Assembly (NCBI RefSeq): GCF_001261735.1
Contig: NZ_CVRP01000001.1
Span: 186,001 to 250,000 of the forward strand
Length of the DNA: 64,000 bases
Direction: 5' to 3'
Source of the DNA: Dysgonomonas sp. BGC7
GTDB lineage: Bacteria > Bacteroidota > Bacteroidia > Bacteroidales > Dysgonomonadaceae
Positions 26,057 to 35,056 of the stretch are shown here, piece after piece (position 1 is the stretch's first letter; every line of letters starts with the position of its first letter). The notes below the pieces were generated by a model. That model made no database searches, had not been told where the DNA came from, and saw only the letters and a program-made list of their open reading frames with translations. The translations under genes were made by a program, and so were the position numbers.

Positions 26057-28824
26057 AGATTAATGATTAGTTCTGTACCAAAAAATGGAGAATGCCAGTC
26101 TCTCTCGGTTCTTTGAAAATTAGTTTTATATGTAGGACTGATTTCTAGTATATTGTTGGCAAAAAAAGAAAGTTTAACCGAGCGATTAAATTCTTTAGTC
26201 AGCTTCAGGTTTATCAACATCGAAACAGGTCGTTTATTTTTTTCATATCTAGCATCGTTAAAAACTCTTTTCATTGCTCTTAACTGAGAGTCGTTGTCCA
26301 CTTCTTGTGGAGTAATATTTATAATGTTTCCATTCAAATCCATGTATTTACTTGGATAAGGATCTACATCGCGTCCTAACTGTGAAGACTCGAACCAAAC
26401 CAACTGAATAAAATTTGTAAATATCAATTTCAGTTTAGGCAGGTGGGTATTTATCCATACATTTGTATTGAAGCGATCTGAGTATGTTTTTTCGTAACCA
26501 TCATATATCCCAATATAAGGGTAAAATCCGTTAGCATCTATTCCCCTTGGACGTTCCATCCCTGGTACTCCACTTGTATATAGTGTTTTGTAATAGGCCC
26601 CGTTTATTTCAATGTCTGATTTTATAATATCTATCTTAGGTATGCTAATCCGGTATTCAAGACCTTTTTTTATAATCTTGGCACTGTTGACAAGGTTGCT
26701 ACTGATTATATAATCAGATATTTGTTTAGATTCGAAATCATCTATGTTTGGTTTTTCGGTAATAGGAGGGTTTTTCGGTTTTTCACCATCATACTTTGTA
26801 TAAGATATGGCTGTATATCCCGGATAATATTCTATGCCTCCTTTCATTTTCTCTCTGAATAATGTAAGTGAAAATATATATTTGTCATATTTTATATCCC
26901 AGCCCAGTTCTATTTTCTTGTTTTGATTCTCCCTTATGCCCGAATTGGATGGATCATGTACCGTTGAATAAACGTAGGCTGTTCTTAATTCAGATGTATT
27001 GCTGTAATAATTTAATGCGACAAAATCTTTATACACTTTATCCGGATATAAAAAATCTAATGACGGAAGCTTATTTTCAATACCAAATCCGAACCGGATG
27101 GTGTTAGAAAGCATGCGCTCTTCCTTTATTTTATTCCGCAGAGTGTAGGAAAACTGTATTCTGGGTTCAAGCAATAGTAATCCATTCAAGGCATAATCCT
27201 TAGGCAGGTTTAGCACCTGTGTACCTCTTAGCCCGATAGATGTATTTAGCTCGTTTTTCCCTTTTTGGTAGCGAAGCTTTGTTTCTATGTAAGATGCACT
27301 GTTTACAAGAGCAGGTATGTCTGAGTTTGCACGAGGTCTGGTATAAGCATCTGAAGGGAATGGTGGTCTGAAAAGATCAACAACTACTCCTCGTCCGTGA
27401 TTTTTGACATGGCTCAACGAAGTTCCTGCCAGTACCGAATAATTCAAATTTTCAACAATTAGGCCTTGCTTTGTTCCGCTTATTGAGCTGAAAATATTCA
27501 GAGGTTTATTTTCTATCTTATAACTTGTTCTGTACAAATCGGGCAGATATATGGCTTCATTTATTCCTTCTTGTGTTGCTGTTGATGAGATTGTAACTGT
27601 AGTAAGCGAAACCTTTTTGTCGTGATTCAGAATATCCTTTGAATAGTCGGCAGATATAAGCACTTCCAATTCGTCGATTATCGGGTAGTCAAGCGATGCT
27701 ATTATTTTGGAAGATGCAGTATATCTTTTATATGTTGTCTTATAGTGCTCTGTATTTTCTTCGGTCAATTCATCCTTCTTTGTATTACTAAAAGACGAGA
27801 CAAGGCTACCTCTTAGGTTAAAGTCTATTTTCTTTCCAAATAGATAAAACAAATTATTGTAGTTTGCCTGAGCTGTAATTCTGTTATATGCGTCTTTCGT
27901 ACTTCTGAGGTCGCTGGCCGACTTTGTTATATCTATTCCTGTATGTAAGGTTCCCAGTTTTTCGGATAAGAAGAATCCTTTTCCCACATAAGCTAATTTA
28001 TTCAATGGGTCTATTTTTGCTCTGATTCTGAGAGGTGTTTTCCCTTTTTTAGATGATACCTTAATAGAACCACTGCTCAGATTACCCTCTTTTGCTGAAG
28101 CTATACCTTTCGTTACAGTTACACTCTCGATATGGTCTGTTGATATTGTTCGCAGATCGACACCTGTATTCAGAGAAGAAACTTTGCCATACGGGTCAGT
28201 AGACGATTGACCGGTATATCCTCCCATTTGCATACGTATTCCGTCGTTTTGCATAGGCATTCCATCTACAGATACTCCCATGCCAAAGGATGTGCTTTGG
28301 TCGCTGCCTGCTTGTCGGGACGATGTAAGCGAACGATTTTGGATATTGTTGCTGCCGATTGTACCACCCGGTAATAGAAGGAAGATATCTTTTATGGATG
28401 TCGGTTGAATGTATTCTAGCGCCTCTTGCCCTATTTTTGCATCGCTTCCCATATTCTCTGAATATTTAGCTGTAACAGAAAACTCTTCCAACTCGATGCT
28501 CAGTGGCATTAAAAGAATCTCAATTTGGGATGGATTCTTTTTTATAGTAATATTTTGGGTTGCATACCCTAAGCTACTGAATCTTATTCTCAAATTATCT
28601 CTGTATGTTGCAGAAAAAGAAAAGAATCCGTCAGCATCGGTTATTGTTCCTTTCTCTATATCGGGCATATATATATTTGCAAAAGGAATGGGCATCTTGG
28701 TAGAATTATCTAATATCCGTCCTTTAATCTGGTATGTAGAACCACCGTTCTGTGCTATAATACCGAAGGCGCAAAATGCAGAAAAAAAGAATACAAGGAA
28801 TAATCGCCGGATTGTTATATCCAT
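26053..28824 (-). CDS. TonB-dependent outer-membrane receptor (non-SusC type)
   Basis: 923 residues. Signal peptide to about FGIIAQ, then a carboxypeptidase-regulatory-like domain (about 30-115: YQIKGRILDNSTKMPIPFANIY, TDADGFFSFSA, LGYATQNITI), a plug domain (about 130-260: SIKDIFLLLPGG, VSVDGMPMQNDG, ESVTVTKGIASAKEGNLSSG) and a barrel ending GTELIINL. There is no partner SusD, so this is not a SusCD transporter. By family it imports iron complexes, heme, vitamins or peptides with TonB energy. The gene neighbours (surface protease, PepSY protein, DUF4876 lipoprotein) suggest a protein-derived ligand or metal/heme; the ligand is unknown. Confidence 0.9.
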   Translation of the reverse strand: MDITIRRLFLVFFFSAFCAFGIIAQNGGSTYQIKGRILDNSTKMPIPFANIYMPDIEKGTITDADGFFSFSATYRDNLRIRFSSLGYATQNITIKKNPSQIEILLMPLSIELEEFSVTAKYSENMGSDAKIGQEALEYIQPTSIKDIFLLLPGGTIGSNNIQNRSLTSSRQAGSDQSTSFGMGVSVDGMPMQNDGIRMQMGGYTGQSSTDPYGKVSSLNTGVDLRTISTDHIESVTVTKGIASAKEGNLSSGSIKVSSKKGKTPLRIRAKIDPLNKLAYVGKGFFLSEKLGTLHTGIDITKSASDLRSTKDAYNRITAQANYNNLFYLFGKKIDFNLRGSLVSSFSNTKKDELTEENTEHYKTTYKRYTASSKIIASLDYPIIDELEVLISADYSKDILNHDKKVSLTTVTISSTATQEGINEAIYLPDLYRTSYKIENKPLNIFSSISGTKQGLIVENLNYSVLAGTSLSHVKNHGRGVVVDLFRPPFPSDAYTRPRANSDIPALVNSASYIETKLRYQKGKNELNTSIGLRGTQVLNLPKDYALNGLLLLEPRIQFSYTLRNKIKEERMLSNTIRFGFGIENKLPSLDFLYPDKVYKDFVALNYYSNTSELRTAYVYSTVHDPSNSGIRENQNKKIELGWDIKYDKYIFSLTLFREKMKGGIEYYPGYTAISYTKYDGEKPKNPPITEKPNIDDFESKQISDYIISSNLVNSAKIIKKGLEYRISIPKIDIIKSDIEINGAYYKTLYTSGVPGMERPRGIDANGFYPYIGIYDGYEKTYSDRFNTNVWINTHLPKLKLIFTNFIQLVWFESSQLGRDVDPYPSKYMDLNGNIINITPQEVDNDSQLRAMKRVFNDARYEKNKRPVSMLINLKLTKEFNRSVKLSFFANNILEISPTYKTNFQRTERDWHSPFFGTELIINL

Positions 28825-28843
28825 ATTGTATATTCAGCAAGAT

Positions 28844-28876
28844 AGGAGATACACTGAACAAAGCAATGTATCTCCT
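28844..28876. other. Hairpin between the DUF4876 gene and the TonB receptor gene
   Basis: A perfect 10-bp inverted repeat (AGGAGATACA / TGTATCTCCT) with a 13-base loop lies between the stop of the DUF4876 gene and the start of the receptor gene on the minus strand. No long U-tract follows in the minus direction, so it may be an attenuator or RNA-processing or stabilising element within the operon and not a full terminator. Confidence 0.5.
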
Positions 28877-28900
28877 TTTACTTATTTATTTTGTGAGGAA

Positions 28901-30079
28901 TTATTTTTTAGGGTAGCTTTTTTGACCTCCGATATTTAGAATGAAGTCCTTAGCACTGTCATTAGTGTCTTGTACGATATTATTACCTTTGTCGTCTATT
29001 ATTGGTGTTCTTTGAACAAACTGTTCGTTGAATCCTCCATAGAATGCATCATTTATACGGATAGAACTTCTGTCTACAATAAGAGGGAGTACTTTTCCAT
29101 AAAACTCGTCAGCGCATCCTGTTTCTACTGCATCAATAATATATTTAGTCGGTAGTTTTACGAAATCTTGATTCATTATTCCCATCGATGCCGGATTTGG
29201 TAGGTTCACTTTATTATTTTCAAGGAATGTTGCAGCATCTTCTTCAAGTCGGAACAAGATCATAGGTGCAGCACCTGAATATTGCCAATGGAACGCCTGA
29301 AATACAGAGTAGTTTACTATCACGTTAGGAACATCCGGATTGTCTGCGGTCATCCCTCCTTCTACATAAATTTCAAGATCGGCTCCTGAAAGGTCCAGAC
29401 TCTTTGGCTTGCTTCCGCTTTCGTTATGGTTGATAGCAGAGAAAGCTATAACAAGGCTTTTGTTTGGCTCTATTTTATATGTTCTTCCATCTCCGGGGAT
29501 TGTATAAAACTGGCTGATAATTACATTGTCGGGCAGATATTTAGACATGTCGTCTCCTATTTCCAATGCATTATAATCACCTGCCACTCCAAATGAAAGT
29601 CCATCGGCATATAATGCTCTGTCGCTGATATTACGTATTGTGAAATATTGTTCGTAGTAGGTATAATTCCAACTACCGTTCTTGGCACCATTGAAATATA
29701 ATTCGTCGAGGACAAATGTTTTTTCCAAAGTGTTCATTAGAGGCTCTACCTTTATCGATAGTGTAGCTTGAGATCCACTTAGAGTATAGTTTTCTACACT
29801 TGCATACATAATGCTGGCTCCATCGATTAGATCCTCTACTGTAATTTCGTATGTACCCATAGGCAGTTCAAAAACAGAAGTTCCACTTGCATTAGATTTT
29901 CCAGTAGATTTTGTTCCGGTTCTAGACTCTGTAATAGATATTTGAAATATAGAGTAATCTTTGATTGTTTCGTCACTTGTTATTTTAATCGTTAACTGAC
30001 TCAAAACTTCATTATTATCATCACTGCTACAAGATACCAGTAACAATGCAAATAATAGGATGTGAATTGCTTTCTTCAT
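28901..30079 (-). CDS. DUF4876-family surface lipoprotein
   Basis: 392 residues from MKKAIHILLFA, lipobox LLVSC. Residues about 25-115 form a carboxypeptidase-regulatory/Ig-like sandwich (SDETIKDYSIFQISITES, GTSVFELPMGTYEITVED). Residues about 120-390 match what I recall as DUF4876, with a lamin-tail-like core (LDELYFNGAKNG, YYEQYFTIRNISDRALYADGL). The family occurs with TonB receptors and a partner barrel in Bacteroidota, so this may be the ligand-capturing lid or partner lipoprotein, by analogy with SusD; inference. An upstream extension to 30181 lacks a signal peptide and was not used. First gene of the seven-gene minus-strand operon. Confidence 0.8.
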   Translation of the reverse strand: MKKAIHILLFALLLVSCSSDDNNEVLSQLTIKITSDETIKDYSIFQISITESRTGTKSTGKSNASGTSVFELPMGTYEITVEDLIDGASIMYASVENYTLSGSQATLSIKVEPLMNTLEKTFVLDELYFNGAKNGSWNYTYYEQYFTIRNISDRALYADGLSFGVAGDYNALEIGDDMSKYLPDNVIISQFYTIPGDGRTYKIEPNKSLVIAFSAINHNESGSKPKSLDLSGADLEIYVEGGMTADNPDVPNVIVNYSVFQAFHWQYSGAAPMILFRLEEDAATFLENNKVNLPNPASMGIMNQDFVKLPTKYIIDAVETGCADEFYGKVLPLIVDRSSIRINDAFYGGFNEQFVQRTPIIDDKGNNIVQDTNDSAKDFILNIGGQKSYPKK

Positions 30080-30445
30080 TTTTAAATAATATTTATGAAA
30101 ATTAGTTGTCGTAATTTTATGCAAAGGAAAAAGTTTATAGGCGGGGGCACAATACCTAAAAATAATGATTTTGGAGGCCATCTTTTGTTAAGTCTCCCAA
30201 TAAATAATTAATTTGAACCATTATATTTGTTTGATACTTTTTATAGATGAAGGAAAAAAGGCTATATTTTGTATATAGTCAAAAATGATGAAAGCCGTCT
30301 ATAATTAGAAGAGTTTTGTAAAAGAATATAAGCAGAGAATATAGTGTTTTTTATAGTGTTACGTCTCTGTTTATCAGTTTTGTATAAAATAAATCAGACT
30401 ATATTAAGAATATAGCCTGATTATTAATTTCGATAAGTTTATCTT
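30080..30445. other. 366-base intergenic region between gap and the DUF4876 operon
   Basis: Contains the gap terminator (30392-30422) at one end and the upstream region of the DUF4876 gene at the other. A GC-rich patch (GGCGGGGGCACAATACC, near 30137) stands out in otherwise AT-rich sequence. I see no gene and no clear promoter consensus. Confidence 0.55.
30392..30422 (-). terminator. Terminator after gap
   Basis: On the minus strand, AATCAGGCTATATT (30422-30409) pairs with AATATAGTCTGATT (30405-30392), 14 positions with one G-U wobble and a 3-base loop. It is followed by TATTTTATAC. It starts 24 bases after the gap stop codon. Confidence 0.8.
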
Positions 30446-31489
<1,044 letters not shown>

Positions 31490-31504
31490 TTATCTTTTGT
31501 ATCA

Positions 31505-31535
31505 CAAAGATACATTATAATATTGTTGTCTGAAA
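31505..31535 (-). promoter_or_regulatory. Candidate Bacteroidota-type promoter of gap
   Basis: On the minus strand TATCTTTG (31512-31505) exactly fits the TAnnTTTG -7 consensus of the primary sigma factor in this phylum. It is preceded after 19 bases by TTTC (31535-31532), one base off the -33 TTTG. It would place transcription start about 45 bases upstream of the gap ATG. Confidence 0.6.
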
Positions 31536-31622
31536 TGACAAAAAGTATGTAATTTCTGCCAATCGTATTGTACTCTGATAAATAATATTTACTTTTAAAT
31601 AACAAAGACTGAGTATCGATCT

Positions 31623-31650
31623 TTTTAACTAAAAGGTGACAAAAGTGACA
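31623..31650 (-). promoter_or_regulatory. Repeated intergenic motif, copy A (upstream of gap)
   Basis: Exact core TTTTAACTAAAA at 31623-31634 on the plus strand, followed by GGTGACAAAAGTGACA. In the direction of gap this reads TGTCACTTTTGTCACC-TTTTAGTTAAAA, with an internal tandem GTCAC. It lies about 170 bases upstream of the gap start, upstream of its promoter element. Four more exact cores occur near 54.1, 54.2 and 59.5-59.6 kb. Confidence 0.6.
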
Positions 31651-31731
31651 TATTTTACTTACTTTTTACATATACCTTTTGACATTCTCTAAAAAAGATA
31701 TTTCCTTTATAGATAAACCTGTAAAATAAAT

Positions 31732-32739
31732 ATGACTATGGCGTTAAATATAAAACATATAGTAATATTAGTCCCTCGAAATTCTACGTTACTGACTACT
31801 GTAGGCCCATTAGAAGTTTTTACCAAAGCAATAGATCAGTTTTCTTGTGCGCAAGAGAAGCCGGACTTTGTATATCAGACACATGTAGTATCTATGGAAA
31901 AGGAGAAATTAATAAACACTTCTTCAGGTCTTCCTATTATGAGCGAAGGATCATATTCGAAGATAGATTATCCTATAGATACTCTTATTATAACAGGATT
32001 AGCACGAGATATCGAGATAGATATAAGAACGCAGATGTTAGATTGGTTAAGAGAACAATCGAAGGCTATTCGTCGGATATGTTCGGTATGCTCAGGGGCT
32101 TTTATTCTTGCTGAAGCAGGATTGTTAGATGGAAAGAAAGCTACAGCGCACTGGTCAAAGAATGAAGAGTTGGCTCAAATGTATCCTTTGATAGATGTGC
32201 AAATAGCACGCATCTTTGTCAAAGACAATAATATATATACGGCAGCAGGTATTACTTCGGGGATGGATCTGGCTTTGGCTCTCATCGAAGAAGACCTAGG
32301 ACAGTCATTTGCTTTGCAAGTTGCACGATGGTTGGTTCTATATCTGAAGCGCCCCGGAAATCAGTCTCAATTTAGCACTCATTTAGATTGTAAAAAGATA
32401 GGTAATCCGACTATACGAAAAGTCTGTGAGTGGATTTTAGAGCATTTGCGAGAAGATATAACAGTAGAAAATCTGGCGGAATATGCCCTTATGAGCCCTC
32501 GCAATTTTGCTCGGGTTTTTGTTCGGGAATTAAGGGTGACTCCGGCCAAATTCATTAATAAACTTAGAGTAGAGAATGCTAGCCGGCATTTGATCGAAAC
32601 AGAGTTGTCGTTGGACGAGATTGCTTATCATTGTGGACTAAGAACAGGAGAGAACTTAAGACGCCAATTTATCAGTCTTTTTGATACTACGCCTGCTCAA
32701 TATCGGAAAAGTTTTCAGACTTCGCTATGCGATGTGTAA
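31732..32739 (+). CDS. GlxA-type transcriptional regulator (DJ-1/PfpI domain + AraC DNA-binding domain)
   Basis: 335 residues. Residues about 5-190 form a DJ-1/PfpI class-I amidotransferase-like sensor domain (IVILVPRNSTLLTTVGPLEV, RRICSVCSGAFILAEAG with the nucleophile-elbow Cys, TAAGITSGMDLALALIEED). Residues about 225-330 are an AraC-type double helix-turn-helix (TVENLAEYALMSPRNFARVF, LSLDEIAYHCGLRTGENLRR). Such regulators sense small molecules, but the effector is unknown. It is divergent from gap and 277 bases ahead of the PUL2 sigma factor, so it may regulate itself, gap or neither; PUL2 has its own sigma/anti-sigma pair. Confidence 0.9.
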   Translation: MTMALNIKHIVILVPRNSTLLTTVGPLEVFTKAIDQFSCAQEKPDFVYQTHVVSMEKEKLINTSSGLPIMSEGSYSKIDYPIDTLIITGLARDIEIDIRTQMLDWLREQSKAIRRICSVCSGAFILAEAGLLDGKKATAHWSKNEELAQMYPLIDVQIARIFVKDNNIYTAAGITSGMDLALALIEEDLGQSFALQVARWLVLYLKRPGNQSQFSTHLDCKKIGNPTIRKVCEWILEHLREDITVENLAEYALMSPRNFARVFVRELRVTPAKFINKLRVENASRHLIETELSLDEIAYHCGLRTGENLRRQFISLFDTTPAQYRKSFQTSLCDV

Positions 32740-33016
32740 TTTTGATTATATTTTAGTCGCTTTTTGTTAAAATAGTGTAAGGTATACTTTGAAAATAATT
32801 CAATATTGCTACTTCATTCTTACACTTGCTGTTGTATAACATTATAAATATCTATAATAACTGTACTGAATAAGTATATTTTTGTATTTGGATAAATTTT
32901 AATATTTTTGACTCCGATATAATCAAAGCTAAGCGTAGATCTGAGTTGTAATGCTATTTTAGAATTTAATAAATTAAATCGAAATCTTCGGTGATATTAA
33001 ATTAATATCAGAGCTT

Positions 33017-33637
33017 ATGGGGCAAAAAACATTCGACGATGATCAAGACATAATTGGTCTTCGGACAGGAGATGAACTCTATTTCGAAAAAGTATATAAA
33101 AAATATTTTGCAGGGTTGACTGCCTTCGCTTCACAATATATTTCTCTCGAGGATGCTAAAAGTATTGTTCAGGAAACAATGCTTTGGCTATGGGAAAACA
33201 GAACCTCGTTAAATCCTAATTTGTCTTTGAAATCGCTGTTGTTTACTATTGTAAAGAATAAATCTCTGAACAAAATAACTCATATCGAAACCAAAAGCAG
33301 AGTATTACAGATTATAGAAGAAAAATATCAGGAACAGCTAAGCGACCCCGACTTCTATTTAGAAAAAGAGCTTATAGGTTTGTATGAGCAAGCACTGGAA
33401 AAACTTCCTCAAGAATTTCGTAAAGCTTTTGAGATGAATCGGCTTGACGGCTTTACTCACAAAGAAATAGCAGATAAATTGGGAGTCTCGCCTCAAACAA
33501 TTAACTATCGTATCGGACAAGCATTGAAAATTCTTAGAAAAGAATTGAGGGATTATTTGCCTCTGTTCATTATTTGTATTTCAGCAAGCGATAATCCTTA
33601 CATTGAACACTTATTCGATTCTTTGTTTTTAAACTAA
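33017..33637 (+). CDS. ECF RNA polymerase sigma factor of PUL2
   Basis: 206 residues. Region 2 at about 20-90 (FEKVYKKYFAGLTAFASQYI, AKSIVQETMLWLWENR) and region 4 at about 130-185 (LPQEFRKAFEMNRLDGFTHKEIADKLGVSPQTINYR contains the helix-turn-helix). This is the Bacteroidota RpoE-like type that works with FecR-like anti-sigma factors to induce SusCD loci. It is followed 243 bases later by the anti-sigma gene, then susC with an STN signalling domain, the classic trans-envelope cascade. The short hydrophobic C-terminal tail (LPLFIICIS) is common in this group. Confidence 0.95.
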   Translation: MGQKTFDDDQDIIGLRTGDELYFEKVYKKYFAGLTAFASQYISLEDAKSIVQETMLWLWENRTSLNPNLSLKSLLFTIVKNKSLNKITHIETKSRVLQIIEEKYQEQLSDPDFYLEKELIGLYEQALEKLPQEFRKAFEMNRLDGFTHKEIADKLGVSPQTINYRIGQALKILRKELRDYLPLFIICISASDNPYIEHLFDSLFLN

Positions 33638-33880
33638 AGTGAATTGTAGTCATTATAATAGCTGTGTATCTTTTCAATATACTTCCCTTCTAATCATTAA
33701 TATGGACTATAGAATTATATGACCTTAGAAATCATGTTTGTGATTTCTAAAGTTGCTACAGTATTTCTTTATAAAAATACTGTGCTTTATCGAGAGACTT
33801 TAAAATATTTAAAAAAAAAGACAAAACTGTTTAGTATGTTTCTTTTTTGAATTGTATCAATTACAAAGAGGTTAAGAAAA

Positions 33881-34882
33881 ATGGATCAAAAAATAGATAA
33901 TCAAATATTAATATCATATCTGAACAATCAGCTAGATGCATCTCAATCCGAAGAAGTAGAAGCATGGTATTGGGCATCCAGAAAAAATCAGAATCTTCTG
34001 GAACAATTATATTATACTCTCTTCATTGGAGAACGCTTGTATGCCATGAACCAGATTGATGTGGAAGCCTCTTTCAAAGAGCTGCAAAAACAAATTAAGA
34101 GTAGAAGGCCTAAGCCTTATATGAGGATTCTGAAATATAGTGGACGCATAGCCGTTGCAGCAGCACTTGTGGGTCTTCTGTTTATGGCCGGATTATTTAT
34201 AAAAGAAATGCACGATACTTTATCGCAGCCCTTTGTTGTTGTTACAGACTTAGGAGAACGCACACATACTATTTTACCCGACGGAAGTAAGGTTTGGGTT
34301 GCTGCGTATAGTAAAGTAGAATACTACAATCCTTATCCTTTTTCGAAAGAAAGAAGGGTGAAACTGGAAGGCGAAGCATATTTTGAAGTAAAGAAAGATG
34401 AATCTCATCCGTTTATAGTCAATAGTGGAAATCAGTCAACAAGAGTTTTAGGTACTAAATTTAATATTCGGGCTAATAAAGGTGACCGATATATGGTTAC
34501 AACTCTTATTGAAGGACGCATACAGCTAACTTCTCCTTTATTAGCAGAAGAAGGGGTGTATATGAAACCCAACCAACAATTCAGAATAGATACTCAAACA
34601 GGGAAATCTGAACTTTATGATTGTTCATATGCCGAAGAGTTTGTCAGTTGGATAGATGGTTCTTTACATTTCAGGCAAACGACGTTAGCTGAAATTGCTT
34701 TAGATCTGGAGCGGTATTATAATGTAGAAATAATTATAACAACCGATAAACTGAAAGAAGAACGTTTTACGTGTGATTTTGAAACATCTGATAATATTTA
34801 TCAAATATTTTCTATTCTCAAGTTAACCAATAAGTTCAATTATAAGATAGAAAACAGACGGGTTACCATTTTTGAAAATTAA
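33881..34882 (+). CDS. FecR-family anti-sigma factor
   Basis: 333 residues. Cytoplasmic N-terminal segment (about 1-85), one TM helix (about 88-107, IAVAAALVGLLFMAGLF), a periplasmic FecR domain (about 118-215: TDLGERTHTILPDGSKVWV, KLEGEAYFEVKKD) and a C-terminal DUF4974/STN-binding-type domain (about 260-332: GSLHFRQTTLAEIALDLERYYNVEI). It would hold the sigma factor at the membrane until the STN domain of the substrate-loaded SusC signals through its periplasmic part. The position between sigma factor and STN-SusC supports this. The upstream gap of 243 bases is AT-rich with no gene seen. Confidence 0.95.
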   Translation: MDQKIDNQILISYLNNQLDASQSEEVEAWYWASRKNQNLLEQLYYTLFIGERLYAMNQIDVEASFKELQKQIKSRRPKPYMRILKYSGRIAVAAALVGLLFMAGLFIKEMHDTLSQPFVVVTDLGERTHTILPDGSKVWVAAYSKVEYYNPYPFSKERRVKLEGEAYFEVKKDESHPFIVNSGNQSTRVLGTKFNIRANKGDRYMVTTLIEGRIQLTSPLLAEEGVYMKPNQQFRIDTQTGKSELYDCSYAEEFVSWIDGSLHFRQTTLAEIALDLERYYNVEIIITTDKLKEERFTCDFETSDNIYQIFSILKLTNKFNYKIENRRVTIFEN

Positions 34883-35056
34883 AGTGGTTGTGTTGCCCCA
34901 TATTTAGTTTATGTAAAAGCTTACCTCGAAATAATAAAAACAATCCATTAAAAACCAATTGTATGAAACATTGAATTTCTACTCTAATGCTGTACACAAA
35001 AAAGAGACAGCAAATTCCTTTATTCTAAACTATTATTTATTAAAGTATTGAATTAA

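Noticed and set aside
28409-28939. Plus-strand open frame of 176 codons across the TonB receptor N-terminus
   Set aside because: Antisense shadow of the signal peptide and plug region; no start context or motif.
32740-33016. Promoter TATTTTTG at 32877-32884 upstream of the sigma factor gene
   Set aside because: The -7 element fits TAnnTTTG but no TTTG-like -33 element lies 19-21 bases upstream, and such matches are frequent in AT-rich sequence.
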